NCBI GenBank assembly: GCA_027486405.1
Contig: JAIXPD010000010.1
Location: 94,399 to 158,398, forward strand
From: Azospirillum sp.
GTDB taxonomy: Bacteria > Pseudomonadota > Alphaproteobacteria > Azospirillales > Azospirillaceae
Length of the DNA stretch: 64,000 bases
Direction: 5' to 3'
A program made the translations under genes and the position numbers. This document shows positions 46,216-54,453 of this stretch, one piece after another. A model generated the notes under the pieces. That model saw only the letters and a program-made list of their open reading frames with translations, made no database searches and was not told where the DNA came from. Numbering within the stretch: the stretch's first letter is position 1; each line of letters opens with the position of its first letter.

Positions 46216-47922
46216 TCAGCCCTGCGCGTCGTGCAGCCGCCGATAGGCGCCGCCATGCATCAACTGGTCGTGCCGCCCCTGGGCCAGGATGCCGCCGTTG
46301 CCGATCACCACGATGCGGTCGGCGTTGCGGATGGTGGTCAGCCGGTGGGCGATGACCAGGGAGGTGCGGCCTCGGGCCAGCTCCTGCAAAGAATCCTGGA
46401 TCGCCCGTTCCGTCTCGGTGTCGAGCGCCGAGGTCGCTTCGTCCAGGATCAGGATCGGCGGGTTTTTCAGGAAGATGCGGGCGATGGCGACCCGCTGCTT
46501 CTGCCCGCCCGACAGCTTGACCCCGCGCTCGCCGACGATGGTGTCCAGCCCGTCGGGGCAGTCGGCGATCAGCCCGTCCAGCCGGGCGCGGCGGGCGGCC
46601 TCCCGAATCTCATCCTCGCTGGCGTCCAACCGGCCATAGGCGATGTTGTCGCGCAGAGTGCCCGCGAACAGGAACACGTCCTGCTGCACGATGCCGATCT
46701 GCCGACGCAAAGAGTCCTGGGTCACATCGCGGACATCGTGCCCGTCGATGGTGATGCGCCCCCCCGTGACCTCGTAAAAGCGGGGCAGCAGCGACAGCAG
46801 CGTCGTCTTGCCCGCCCCCGACGCGCCGACGAAGGCCACCGTTTCCCCGGCGCGGATCGACAGCGACACCCCTTCCAGCACCGGCCGCTCCGGCTCGTAG
46901 CCGAAGGTCACGTCTTCGAACGCGATGTCGCCCTTCAGCGGCGGGGCGGCGACGGCACCGGGCCGATCGACGATCTCCGGCACAACGGCAAGGAAGTCGC
47001 AATAACGGCGGAAACCGGCAATCCCCTTGGGGTAATTCTCGATCACCGCCGCGATCCGTTCCAACGGCTGGTAGAAGACGTTGATCAGCAACAGAAAGCC
47101 GACGAAACCGCCGATGGTCAGTTCACCCCCATAGACGAACCAGGTGCCCGCGACCAGAACCACCACCTGCACCAGCCGCATGCCGAGATAATTCAAGCCC
47201 AGGCTGATCGCCATGATGCGGTAGCCGTTCAGCTTGGCCCGCTTGTAGCGGCCATTGTCCTCGGCGAACAGGGCGCGTTCGTGCGGTTCGTTGGCAAAGG
47301 CGCGGACGACACGGGCACCGCCCACCACCTCCTCGATCCGGGCGTTGAAGGCCCCGATCCGCTCGAACTGGGCGTGCCAGTTGGCGGTCATGTCGCGGCC
47401 AAAGCGCAGGATCAGCACCATCACCACCGGCACGATCAGCAGCGTCAGCAGGGCAAGCTGCGTGTGCACCGACAGCATCAGCGCCAGCGCGCCCAGGAAG
47501 GTCATCACCGCGATGAACACATCCTCCGGCCCGTGGTGGGCCAACTCGCCGATCTCCTCCAGGTCCTTGGTCAGGCGGGCGACCAGATGACCGGTTTTCT
47601 GCCCGTCGAAGAAGCGCAGCGGCAGCCGTTGCAGATGGTCGAAGGCGCGGCGGCGCATCTCCGTCTCGATTTCGATCCCCAGCACATGGCCCCAGTAGGT
47701 CACGGCCGCGATCAGCCCGGTGTTGGCCAGATAGACCAGCAGCAGGCCCAGGCTGGCCAACAGGATCAGCCCCCAATCGCCGCCCGGCAACAGCCAATCC
47801 ACATACGCCGTCACCGCAAAGGGAAACCCCAGCGACAGCAGGCCGGACAGGATCGCCCCACCGAAATCGATGATGAACAGCCCCTTGTGCGGGCGGTAAT
47901 AGCGGAAGAAGTCCTTGACCAC
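46216..47922 (-). CDS. ABC exporter (fused membrane and ATPase domains), possibly siderophore export
   Basis: A half-size ABC exporter of about 568 aa. Six membrane helices lie in the first 310 residues (e.g. LFIIDFGGAILSGLLSLGFP, then LILLASLGLLLVYLANTGLI), and the ATPase domain has Walker A GASGAGKTTLLSLL, signature LSGGQKQRVAIARIFL and Walker B ILILDEATSALD with H-loop IAHRLTT. It works as a dimer. The frame is open upstream to 48297 but overlaps the sigma-factor gene; GTG 47922 at VVKDFFRYY fits the family start. It lies 134 bases downstream of fecI on the same strand, next to a siderophore locus, so a role in siderophore export or recycling is plausible but unproven. Lipid-A-type or drug export are alternatives. 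Confidence 0.85.
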   Translation of the reverse strand: MVKDFFRYYRPHKGLFIIDFGGAILSGLLSLGFPFAVTAYVDWLLPGGDWGLILLASLGLLLVYLANTGLIAAVTYWGHVLGIEIETEMRRRAFDHLQRLPLRFFDGQKTGHLVARLTKDLEEIGELAHHGPEDVFIAVMTFLGALALMLSVHTQLALLTLLIVPVVMVLILRFGRDMTANWHAQFERIGAFNARIEEVVGGARVVRAFANEPHERALFAEDNGRYKRAKLNGYRIMAISLGLNYLGMRLVQVVVLVAGTWFVYGGELTIGGFVGFLLLINVFYQPLERIAAVIENYPKGIAGFRRYCDFLAVVPEIVDRPGAVAAPPLKGDIAFEDVTFGYEPERPVLEGVSLSIRAGETVAFVGASGAGKTTLLSLLPRFYEVTGGRITIDGHDVRDVTQDSLRRQIGIVQQDVFLFAGTLRDNIAYGRLDASEDEIREAARRARLDGLIADCPDGLDTIVGERGVKLSGGQKQRVAIARIFLKNPPILILDEATSALDTETERAIQDSLQELARGRTSLVIAHRLTTIRNADRIVVIGNGGILAQGRHDQLMHGGAYRRLHDAQG

Positions 47923-48056
47923 GAAGGAAGCCCCTGATTGCGCGGATGCCGGACCGCCGGTGAAACGCGGCGGCCATCTCTTTGACGCGCCGGGGGGTGC
48001 CGCCTCGCAAAATTTCCTGATGTCAGAACGCCGCGTCGTGACCTTGAACCTCCGCT

Positions 48057-48572
48057 TCAGCGGCGGTCGGCCCGCGCCAAAGCGTCGACAAAATGGCCCA
48101 TCGCCAGCTTCATGTCGTTGAACACGGTCCCCGGCGACACGCCGAGATGGGCGGCGATCTGCGGATAGGACATGCCCTCCACCCGGTTCAGCACCCACAC
48201 ACGGCGGGCGCGCTCCGGCAGGGCCTCCATCGCGTCCATGAACTGGGCCAGCCGTTCGCGGTGAAGAAGCCGCTCCTCCACCGACGGGGCGTCGCACGCG
48301 ACCTCCAGCGGGTCGGCGGTTGGCGAGGCCGGGGCCTCGAACCGTTCCTGGGTGCGGCGGCGGCGGATCTGATCGAGGGCAAGGTTGTGAACGGTGCGGT
48401 GCAGGAAGGCCCCGATGTTGTCGATCGGCCCCTTCTGCTCGGCGTTGCAGGCCCGCAGATAGCTTTCCTGGATCACATCCTCCGCCGTCGGCACATCGCG
48501 GACGATCCGCAGGGCGCGGCCCAACAGGGATTGGCGGTGATCCAGATAAATGGCGGTCAGACTTGCGGGCAT
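48057..48572 (-). CDS. fecI: ECF sigma factor, FecI type
   Basis: A 171-residue extracytoplasmic-function sigma factor. Region 2 has DVPTAEDVIQESYLRACNAE (promoter -10 contact) and FLHRTVHNLALDQIRRRR. Region 4 has ALPERARRVWVLNRVEGMSY then PQIAAHLGVSPGTVFNDMKL (-35 contact helix-turn-helix). Together with the divergent FecR and the receptor carrying an STN domain it forms a cell-surface signalling set: ligand binding outside releases this sigma factor to transcribe the receptor and probably the siderophore genes. A Fur-like box lies 50 bases upstream of its start. Confidence 0.94.
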   Translation of the reverse strand: MPASLTAIYLDHRQSLLGRALRIVRDVPTAEDVIQESYLRACNAEQKGPIDNIGAFLHRTVHNLALDQIRRRRTQERFEAPASPTADPLEVACDAPSVEERLLHRERLAQFMDAMEALPERARRVWVLNRVEGMSYPQIAAHLGVSPGTVFNDMKLAMGHFVDALARADRR

Positions 48573-48621
48573 GGTCGGCCTATCCGTCGCGCAGGGCGCT
48601 TCCTCGGGGTCGTCAGCGATT

Positions 48622-48640
48622 GATAATGATTCTTATTTGT
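48622..48640. promoter_or_regulatory. Fur-box-like operator between fecI and fecR
   Basis: GATAATGATTCTTATTTGT matches the 19-base Fur consensus GATAATGATAATCATTATC at 12-13 positions, with the left half perfect. It sits in the divergent gap between the sigma factor and FecR genes, the expected place for iron repression. The flank is AT-rich against a GC-rich background. Confidence 0.7.
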
Positions 48641-48708
48641 GGCTGTCAAGCCGCGCCGACTTTTTTTGCAGCGCTGTGTGTGGCCGTCCCACCTCTCAAA
48701 CGTCTAAG

Positions 48709-49782
48709 ATGCAACGGCAGACCGACAGAGGACGGGCGACACGGGTGGTGCAGAACAAGCCAAACGGAAAGACGGCGGACACCGATCACCGCCACGCCGA
48801 TCCGGTGACGGATGCGGCGCTCGACTGGTTCGTCCGGCTGCTGGACCCGCCGACCGATCCGGCGACGCTGGCCGCCTATCAAGCGTGGCGGGAGAGCGAC
48901 CCGCGCCACGCCCGCGCGTTCGACCGGCTGACCGAAATCGGCGGCATGGCGGAGTTGCACAGCGCCACCCTGGCCCACCGGTCGGTGCCTGCGGTGCCGG
49001 TGCCGGTGCCGATGTCAGCGCCAGTGCCGATGACGGTCCCGGTGCGGCCCGCCCCCCGGCCGACGCGGCGCGCCTGGGTCGGCGCGCTGGCGGCGTCGGT
49101 GCTTCTGGCCATGGTCGGAACGCACCTCTATCCCGACCTGAAAACGCGCTGGAACGCCGACCACCGCACCAACACCGGCGAGCGGCGCGACGTGGCACTC
49201 CCCGACGGCTCCCGCCTGCTTCTGGACAGCGACAGCGCGGTGACGGTGGCCTTTGACGGCGCGGAACGCCGCGTGACCCTGCTGCGCGGTCAGGCGTGGT
49301 TCGATGTGGTGCGGGACACCGCCCGCCCCTTCCGCGTGACCGCCGGTTTCAGCGTGGTCGAGGTGACGGGGACCGCCTTTTCCGTGCGGTCGGACGACCA
49401 GGAGGATTCCGTGTTTCTGGAACGCGGACGGGTGACGGTCCGGCGGCCGGACGATCCCGGCCGGGCGATGGCGCTGACCCCGGGCGACCGGCTGACCGCC
49501 ACGGCGCTGGGCCTGACCCTGCAACCCCGGCCCAATCCGGCCGAGATTCTGTCCTGGCGCGAAGGCCGCTACGCCTTCCACAACGAATCGCTCACCGCCG
49601 TGGTGGCGACGCTGCGGCGGTACCACCCCGCCCCCATCCTGCTGCTGGACGACCGCATCGCGGCGGAACGGGTCAGCGGCAACTACCGGCTCGACGATCC
49701 GGTTGGGGCGCTGGCCGCACTCGCCGACATGGTCGGTGCCCGGATGACCGTCCTGCCGGGCGGCATCGCCATTCTGCGCTGA
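48709..49782 (+). CDS. fecR: FecR family anti-sigma factor / surface-signalling regulator
   Basis: About 357 aa. N-terminal cytoplasmic DUF4880-type domain (DAALDWFVRLLDPPTDPATL, then RESDPRHARAFDRL) that holds the sigma factor, one membrane helix (VGALAASVLLAMVGTHLY), and a periplasmic FecR domain with RRDVALPDGSRLLLDSDSAV, LRGQAWFDVVRD, VEVTGTAFSVRS and a C-terminal STN-like part (LTAVVATLRRYHPAPILLLD). The periplasmic part senses the receptor's signalling domain. ATG 48709 has no clear ribosome site; GTG 48742 or 48745, after GAGGA, are alternatives. Confidence 0.93.
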   Translation: MQRQTDRGRATRVVQNKPNGKTADTDHRHADPVTDAALDWFVRLLDPPTDPATLAAYQAWRESDPRHARAFDRLTEIGGMAELHSATLAHRSVPAVPVPVPMSAPVPMTVPVRPAPRPTRRAWVGALAASVLLAMVGTHLYPDLKTRWNADHRTNTGERRDVALPDGSRLLLDSDSAVTVAFDGAERRVTLLRGQAWFDVVRDTARPFRVTAGFSVVEVTGTAFSVRSDDQEDSVFLERGRVTVRRPDDPGRAMALTPGDRLTATALGLTLQPRPNPAEILSWREGRYAFHNESLTAVVATLRRYHPAPILLLDDRIAAERVSGNYRLDDPVGALAALADMVGARMTVLPGGIAILR

Positions 49783-49916
49783 CTCTCAACAAACTGAGAA
49801 TCGCTCGCATCTTTTTTTGTGAGGGTCCGCATTCCCACACGTCTGGCGAAGAGGGGGCAGGCTTGACCGCCGGTGATTGAACCCCCCGCACCAGATTGAG
49901 ACGGGAGTTGCAGGAC

Positions 49917-52220
49917 ATGGTCGGCCGTACGGCATCGATAGTCGGGGTTGGGGATTTCAGCCGGTCGCGGGTCGCCGGGCGTTTGTTTGCCGCGTTGATG
50001 ACGACAACGGCGCTTGCAGCCACGCTGGCGGCGGCCCCCGCTGCGGCCCAACAGGCGACCGCACCAGCCGAACGTCCCGCCGCCTTCGCGCTGCCCGCCC
50101 AGCCGCTGCGCAACGCGCTGGACGCCTTCAGCCGCCAAACCGGCTGGCAGATCGGTTTTCCCGGCACGCTGACCGATGGCCGCACCTCCCACGCGGTCAG
50201 CGGGACCATGCCCCCCGCCCAGGCGCTGGAAAGCCTGCTGGCGGGCACCGGCGTGACCTATCGCCTGAGTGGTCCGGCCACCGCCACGCTGGCCCCGGCC
50301 CCCGTGGCCGCTGCGGCCAGCGACACGATGGCGCTGGGTCCGGTGTCGGTGACGGCCACCGCCCCGGCCCCCAGCGGCCCCGCCCAAATCCTGATCTCCA
50401 AGGAGGATCTGGAGCGCAAGAACCCCAGCGACATCCGCGACGTCTTCGCCAACGAACCGGGGGTGCGCGTCGGCAGCTCGGTGCCGATGTCGCAGAAGGT
50501 CTATGTGAACGGCGTGGAGGAAACCAACCTGTCGGTCAGCATCGACGGCAGCCGACAGAACAACAAGGTGTTCCACCACAACGGGACCACCCTGATCGAC
50601 CCCGCCTTTCTGAAGACCGCCCGTGTGGATGCCGGGGTGGCCCCAGCCGATGCCGGGCCGGGGGCGCTGGCCGGGGCCATCGCCTATGAGACGAAGGACG
50701 CCCGCGACTTTCTGGAGGGCGACGGCGTCGGCGCGTTCGTCAAGTCCAGCTTCGGCACCAACGGTTCGGTCTTCACCAACAGCCTTGCCGGTTATGGCCG
50801 TCACAAGGGGTTGGAGGGGCTGGGTTACGTCACCTACGCCAAGGGCAGCCGGTTCAAGTCGGGCAATGGCAGCAAGGTCGATGGGACCGAAACCGACCTG
50901 CAAAGCGGGCTGGCCAAGCTCGCCTATGAATCCGACGTCGGCCACCGGTTCCAGGTCAGCTACGAGCGGGTTTATGACGACGCGCCGCGCCCGTTCCGCG
51001 CCAACGTCGGTTCCATCTCCGGCCGCCCGGCCTGGGAACCGCGCGTGCGCGATTACACGCTGGACCGCCAGAATCTGGTCTTCACCTACACCGACAGCCA
51101 GCCGACCGACCTGTGGAACCCCAAGGTCGTGGTCGCCTATGGCCGCACCGACATCGAAACCCCGATCTACACCCGCCCGGTCGGCACCAGCACGGTTCCC
51201 GGCAGCTATCCCGGCAAGGGTGCCACCAGCTCGCTGAACGGCAAGCTGGAGAATGTGTTCGCCGTCGGGGCGGGGACCATCACCGCCGGAACCGACTTCT
51301 ACGTCGATCACGCCAAATACGAAGACCGGACCATGACGGCGGCCGAAAAGGCCCGCAACGTCGGGGTCTATGGTCAGGCGCGCTTGTCGCCGGTGGAGCG
51401 GGTCCGCCTGTCCTTCGGTCTGCGCGGCGATCAGCAATGGTTTGAAGGCACCACCGGCGAGGAGTGGGCCAACACCGGCGCCAGCCACAACATCTCGGGC
51501 GAGGTGGACATCCTGCCTGAATATTTGACCGCCAAGGCCGGATATTCGCGAAGCTGGGGCGGTGTTCAACTGGCCGAAAACTTCGTGATGAATCCGGCCT
51601 GGCGCTACGGCGCTGGCCCGCAGCCCGTGACCGCGACCAACCTGACCGCCGGGCTGGTTGCCCGCTATCAGGGCTTCACCGCCGAAGGCCGCGTTTTCCG
51701 CACCGACCTGGACGATGTGCGCGCGCCCCGCTACGCCGTTGGCAGCGGCACGCTGTTCCGCGATGTCCGGTCGAAAGGGTACGAATTGGGCCTGGGCTAC
51801 AGCTGGGACACCGGCTATGTCCGCGCCAAATACGCCAACATCGACGTGACCATCGACGGGCTGCCCGCCGATTCCGACACCGGAACCTACATCGCCACCC
51901 CGGTCGGCCGCGTCTACACCATCGGCGGCGCGCACACCATCCCGAAATGGGAGCTGACGGTGGGTGCGGATGTGGAAATCGTGTCGGACCACACCAAGGT
52001 CCAGGCCGGTCAAAAGCCGCTGAAGGGGTATGAGACCGTCAATCTGTTCGTCGAACACAAAATCCCGCAACTGTCCAACCTGACGCTGCGCGCCGACGTC
52101 CGCAACCTGTTCGACGAGACCTACGCCGACCGCGCCACCTATGGGCAGGAGTTCGGGACCGTCACCCCGCTGTACCAACCGGGCCGGACCTTCCTGCTGA
52201 CCGCGTCGGCGAAGTTCTGA
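49917..52220 (+). CDS. fecA: TonB-dependent ferric-siderophore receptor with N-terminal signalling (STN) domain
   Basis: An outer-membrane transducer of about 767 aa. Signal peptide with cleavage near AAA-QQ; STN domain (ALPAQPLRNALDAFSRQTGW, then VSGTMPPAQALESLLAGTGV) that contacts FecR; a TonB-box-like LGPVSVTAT; plug domain; and a barrel ending GRTFLLTASAKF. Because it precedes a petrobactin-type pathway, its ligand is probably that ferric siderophore (inference). TTG 49896 is a possible alternative start; ATG 49917 is preferred. It follows fecR by 134 bases; the gap has a short TCTCA/TGAGA stem followed by a T7 run. Confidence 0.92.
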   Translation: MVGRTASIVGVGDFSRSRVAGRLFAALMTTTALAATLAAAPAAAQQATAPAERPAAFALPAQPLRNALDAFSRQTGWQIGFPGTLTDGRTSHAVSGTMPPAQALESLLAGTGVTYRLSGPATATLAPAPVAAAASDTMALGPVSVTATAPAPSGPAQILISKEDLERKNPSDIRDVFANEPGVRVGSSVPMSQKVYVNGVEETNLSVSIDGSRQNNKVFHHNGTTLIDPAFLKTARVDAGVAPADAGPGALAGAIAYETKDARDFLEGDGVGAFVKSSFGTNGSVFTNSLAGYGRHKGLEGLGYVTYAKGSRFKSGNGSKVDGTETDLQSGLAKLAYESDVGHRFQVSYERVYDDAPRPFRANVGSISGRPAWEPRVRDYTLDRQNLVFTYTDSQPTDLWNPKVVVAYGRTDIETPIYTRPVGTSTVPGSYPGKGATSSLNGKLENVFAVGAGTITAGTDFYVDHAKYEDRTMTAAEKARNVGVYGQARLSPVERVRLSFGLRGDQQWFEGTTGEEWANTGASHNISGEVDILPEYLTAKAGYSRSWGGVQLAENFVMNPAWRYGAGPQPVTATNLTAGLVARYQGFTAEGRVFRTDLDDVRAPRYAVGSGTLFRDVRSKGYELGLGYSWDTGYVRAKYANIDVTIDGLPADSDTGTYIATPVGRVYTIGGAHTIPKWELTVGADVEIVSDHTKVQAGQKPLKGYETVNLFVEHKIPQLSNLTLRADVRNLFDETYADRATYGQEFGTVTPLYQPGRTFLLTASAKF

Positions 52221-52250
52221 TCCCTTCACCCCACTCGGGAGCCTTCCGGC

Positions 52251-52535
52251 ATGCTGCATTCAACCGCCCATTTCGTGACGGAGCACGGCAAGCGTTACGC
52301 CGCCCAGCTCTGCCGCCACTTCGCCCACAAGATCGAAACGGTGGAGACCGAAGAGGGCGGGGAATGCCGGTTCTCCATCGGCACCGCGCGGCTGCGGGCG
52401 GCTCCCGACCGGTTGACCATCGAGGCCAGCGCCCCCACCCCGGCGGAGTTGGCCGAGCTTCAGGCGGTGGTGGAAAGCCATCTGTTGCGCTTCGCCTTCC
52501 GCGAGGGCGACCGGCGGCTCGACTGGGCGGCGTAA
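52251..52535 (+). CDS. DUF2218 protein in the siderophore locus
   Basis: A 94-residue soluble protein of the DUF2218 family: FVTEHGKRYAAQLCRHFAHK, then EGGECRFSIGTARL and a helix PAELAELQAVVESHLLRFAF. Small conserved proteins of this family occur next to siderophore uptake or synthesis genes in several proteobacteria. Their function is not established. It is 30 bases after the receptor and 76 before the first synthetase gene, all same strand, so it is probably co-transcribed. Confidence 0.82.
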   Translation: MLHSTAHFVTEHGKRYAAQLCRHFAHKIETVETEEGGECRFSIGTARLRAAPDRLTIEASAPTPAELAELQAVVESHLLRFAFREGDRRLDWAA

Positions 52536-52611
52536 GGCCGCCGCCCTCACGGTCGCACCCACCACCGCCCCGACCATCGTCATGCCCGAAGCCCTTCAGG
52601 ATCGGCACACC

Positions 52612-54453
52612 ATGCGTTCCACCCAGCAGATCGCCGAACACGCGACCTTTCAAAACTTCGCGAACTGCTATTGGCGGGAGATCGACACCGGCCGGACCGT
52701 CCAACATGGCCCGGAGACCGGGCCGGTTGTCGAGTGCGTCGAATGGCTGCTGCCGTCGCAACGGACCGCGCTGCGGGCGGAAATCGTTTCCCGCTCGCTG
52801 TGCGGCCCCTGCGGCTTCGGGCGGATTTGGAAACGCGCCCTGCCCGATGCCCCCGCCAACACGCCCCCAGTCGATACGCAGCCAGTCGACACGGCCCCCG
52901 GCTCCCTCTGGCGGCTGACCGAACCCTTCACCGCGCTGTGCGGTCTGGCCAGCGAGAGCTATCGCCGGATGGAAGGGAAGAACGCCGGGGCCGATCTGCG
53001 CGGCAGCGAGTTGGAACTGCTGCTGCGCGTCCTGCAAAGCTACCAGTCGGTTCAGCGCTATCTGAACGCCAGCCCGGCGGCGGACGGCGAGGAGGACGAG
53101 TTCATCGCCGCCGAACAATCGCTGGTGTTCGGCCATTGGCTGCACCCCACCCCCAAAAGCCTTCAGGGCATGACGCCGTGGCAGCAGCCGACCTATGCCC
53201 CGGAACTGGGCGGGCGGTTCCGTCTGCGCTGGTTCGCCGCCCCGGCGGCGCGGGTCAGCCACCGTTCCGCCAGTCGCCAATCCGCCCCGGAGATGATCGC
53301 CGCCATTCTGGGCGACTCCATCGCCCGGCTCGCTCTGCGGGACGGTGAGCAGTTGATCCCGATGCACCCGCTCCAGGCCGAAGCGCTGGCGCTCGACCCG
53401 GCGGTGCGGGCGATGCTGGACAGCGGCGCTCTGCGGTCGTTGGGCGAAGCCGGCCCGGCGTTCACCGCCACCTCGTCGGTGCGGACGGTCTACAGCCCGG
53501 ACAGTCCGTGGATGCTGAAATTCTCGCTGCCGGTGCGCATCACCAACTCGATCCGGGTCAACCGGCGGCACGAGTTGGACGCGGGCGTCATCATGGCCAA
53601 GCTGGTCGGCAAGATCGGGCCGGAGTTGGGTCCGCGCTTCGGCTTCGTGCTCGATCCCGCCTACATCACGCTCGACGCGGCGGACGGTTGCGAAAGCGGC
53701 TTCGAAGTGATTGTGCGCGAGAACCCCTTTGCCAACGGCCGCCAACGCGGCGTTGCCACCATCGCGGCGCTGACCGCCGACCCGCTGCCCAACCGTCCCT
53801 CCCGCCTGGAACGGATCGTGCGCCGCGTCGCGATGGAGCGTGGCGACGGCGTGGGCGAGTCGGCCCGCCGCTGGTTCAACGCCTATCTCGACTGCGCGCT
53901 GGATCCGGTGCTGCGCCTGTACGACACCCACGGCGTGGCGCTGGAGGCGCACCAGCAAAACGGGTTGCTCGAACTGCGCGACGGGATGCCCGCCCGCTTC
54001 CTCTACCGCGACAACCAGGGCTTCTACCTGTCCGCCGCCCACCGCGACCGGCTGCGGCGGTTGATCCCGGAGGCCGACAACATCCGCTCCCTCTATTACG
54101 AGGAGGGGGAGATCAATCGGCGCTTCTCCTATTACGTCATCGTCAACCAAATCTTCTCGGTGATCGCCCGACTGGGCAAGGACCGGCTGGCCGAGGAAGA
54201 CGATTTGCTGCGCCTTCTGCGCGCCCGGCTGGAGCGGCTGGCCCGGTCGCTGACCGGGGCGGGGCGACGCTTCGCCGAGGGGGTGCTGGACAGCCCGACC
54301 ATCGGGGCCAAGCTGAACCTGACCACCCGCCTGCTCGACATCGACGAGCTTCAGACCGCCAGCGAAGCCGATCTGTACGCCCAATGGCCCAACCCGTTGT
54401 GCCGGACCGGCGCGGCGGCGGCCGAACGGGGGCATCATGCCTTTTCCGCGTGA
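52612..54453 (+). CDS. asbA: NIS siderophore synthetase, AsbA-like (petrobactin pathway)
   Basis: A 613-residue IucA/IucC-family NRPS-independent siderophore synthetase. Family motifs: IPMHPLQAEALAL, ATSSVRTVYSPDSPWMLKFS, LPVRITNSIRVNRRHELDAG, HGVALEAHQQNGLLEL and FLYRDNQGFYL. The start MRSTQQIAEHATFQNFANCY resembles the N-terminus of Bacillus AsbA, which couples citrate to spermidine. ATG 52612 is preferred over ATG 52582 for this reason and because AGGATC precedes it. It is followed, with a 17-base overlap, by the second synthetase. The polyamine used here cannot be read from the sequence. Confidence 0.9.
   Translation: MRSTQQIAEHATFQNFANCYWREIDTGRTVQHGPETGPVVECVEWLLPSQRTALRAEIVSRSLCGPCGFGRIWKRALPDAPANTPPVDTQPVDTAPGSLWRLTEPFTALCGLASESYRRMEGKNAGADLRGSELELLLRVLQSYQSVQRYLNASPAADGEEDEFIAAEQSLVFGHWLHPTPKSLQGMTPWQQPTYAPELGGRFRLRWFAAPAARVSHRSASRQSAPEMIAAILGDSIARLALRDGEQLIPMHPLQAEALALDPAVRAMLDSGALRSLGEAGPAFTATSSVRTVYSPDSPWMLKFSLPVRITNSIRVNRRHELDAGVIMAKLVGKIGPELGPRFGFVLDPAYITLDAADGCESGFEVIVRENPFANGRQRGVATIAALTADPLPNRPSRLERIVRRVAMERGDGVGESARRWFNAYLDCALDPVLRLYDTHGVALEAHQQNGLLELRDGMPARFLYRDNQGFYLSAAHRDRLRRLIPEADNIRSLYYEEGEINRRFSYYVIVNQIFSVIARLGKDRLAEEDDLLRLLRARLERLARSLTGAGRRFAEGVLDSPTIGAKLNLTTRLLDIDELQTASEADLYAQWPNPLCRTGAAAAERGHHAFSA

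Noticed and set aside
47923..48297. N-terminal extension of the ABC exporter into the sigma-factor gene
   Set aside because: The translated part is Arg/Gly/Pro-rich, unlike any exporter start, and overlaps fecI out of frame. GTG 47922 gives a normal family N-terminus.
49783..49916. Second Fur box or FecI promoter upstream of the receptor gene
   Set aside because: A short TCTCA/TGAGA stem with a T-run is visible, but no sequence with convincing similarity to Fur or FecI-type promoter consensus could be picked by eye.
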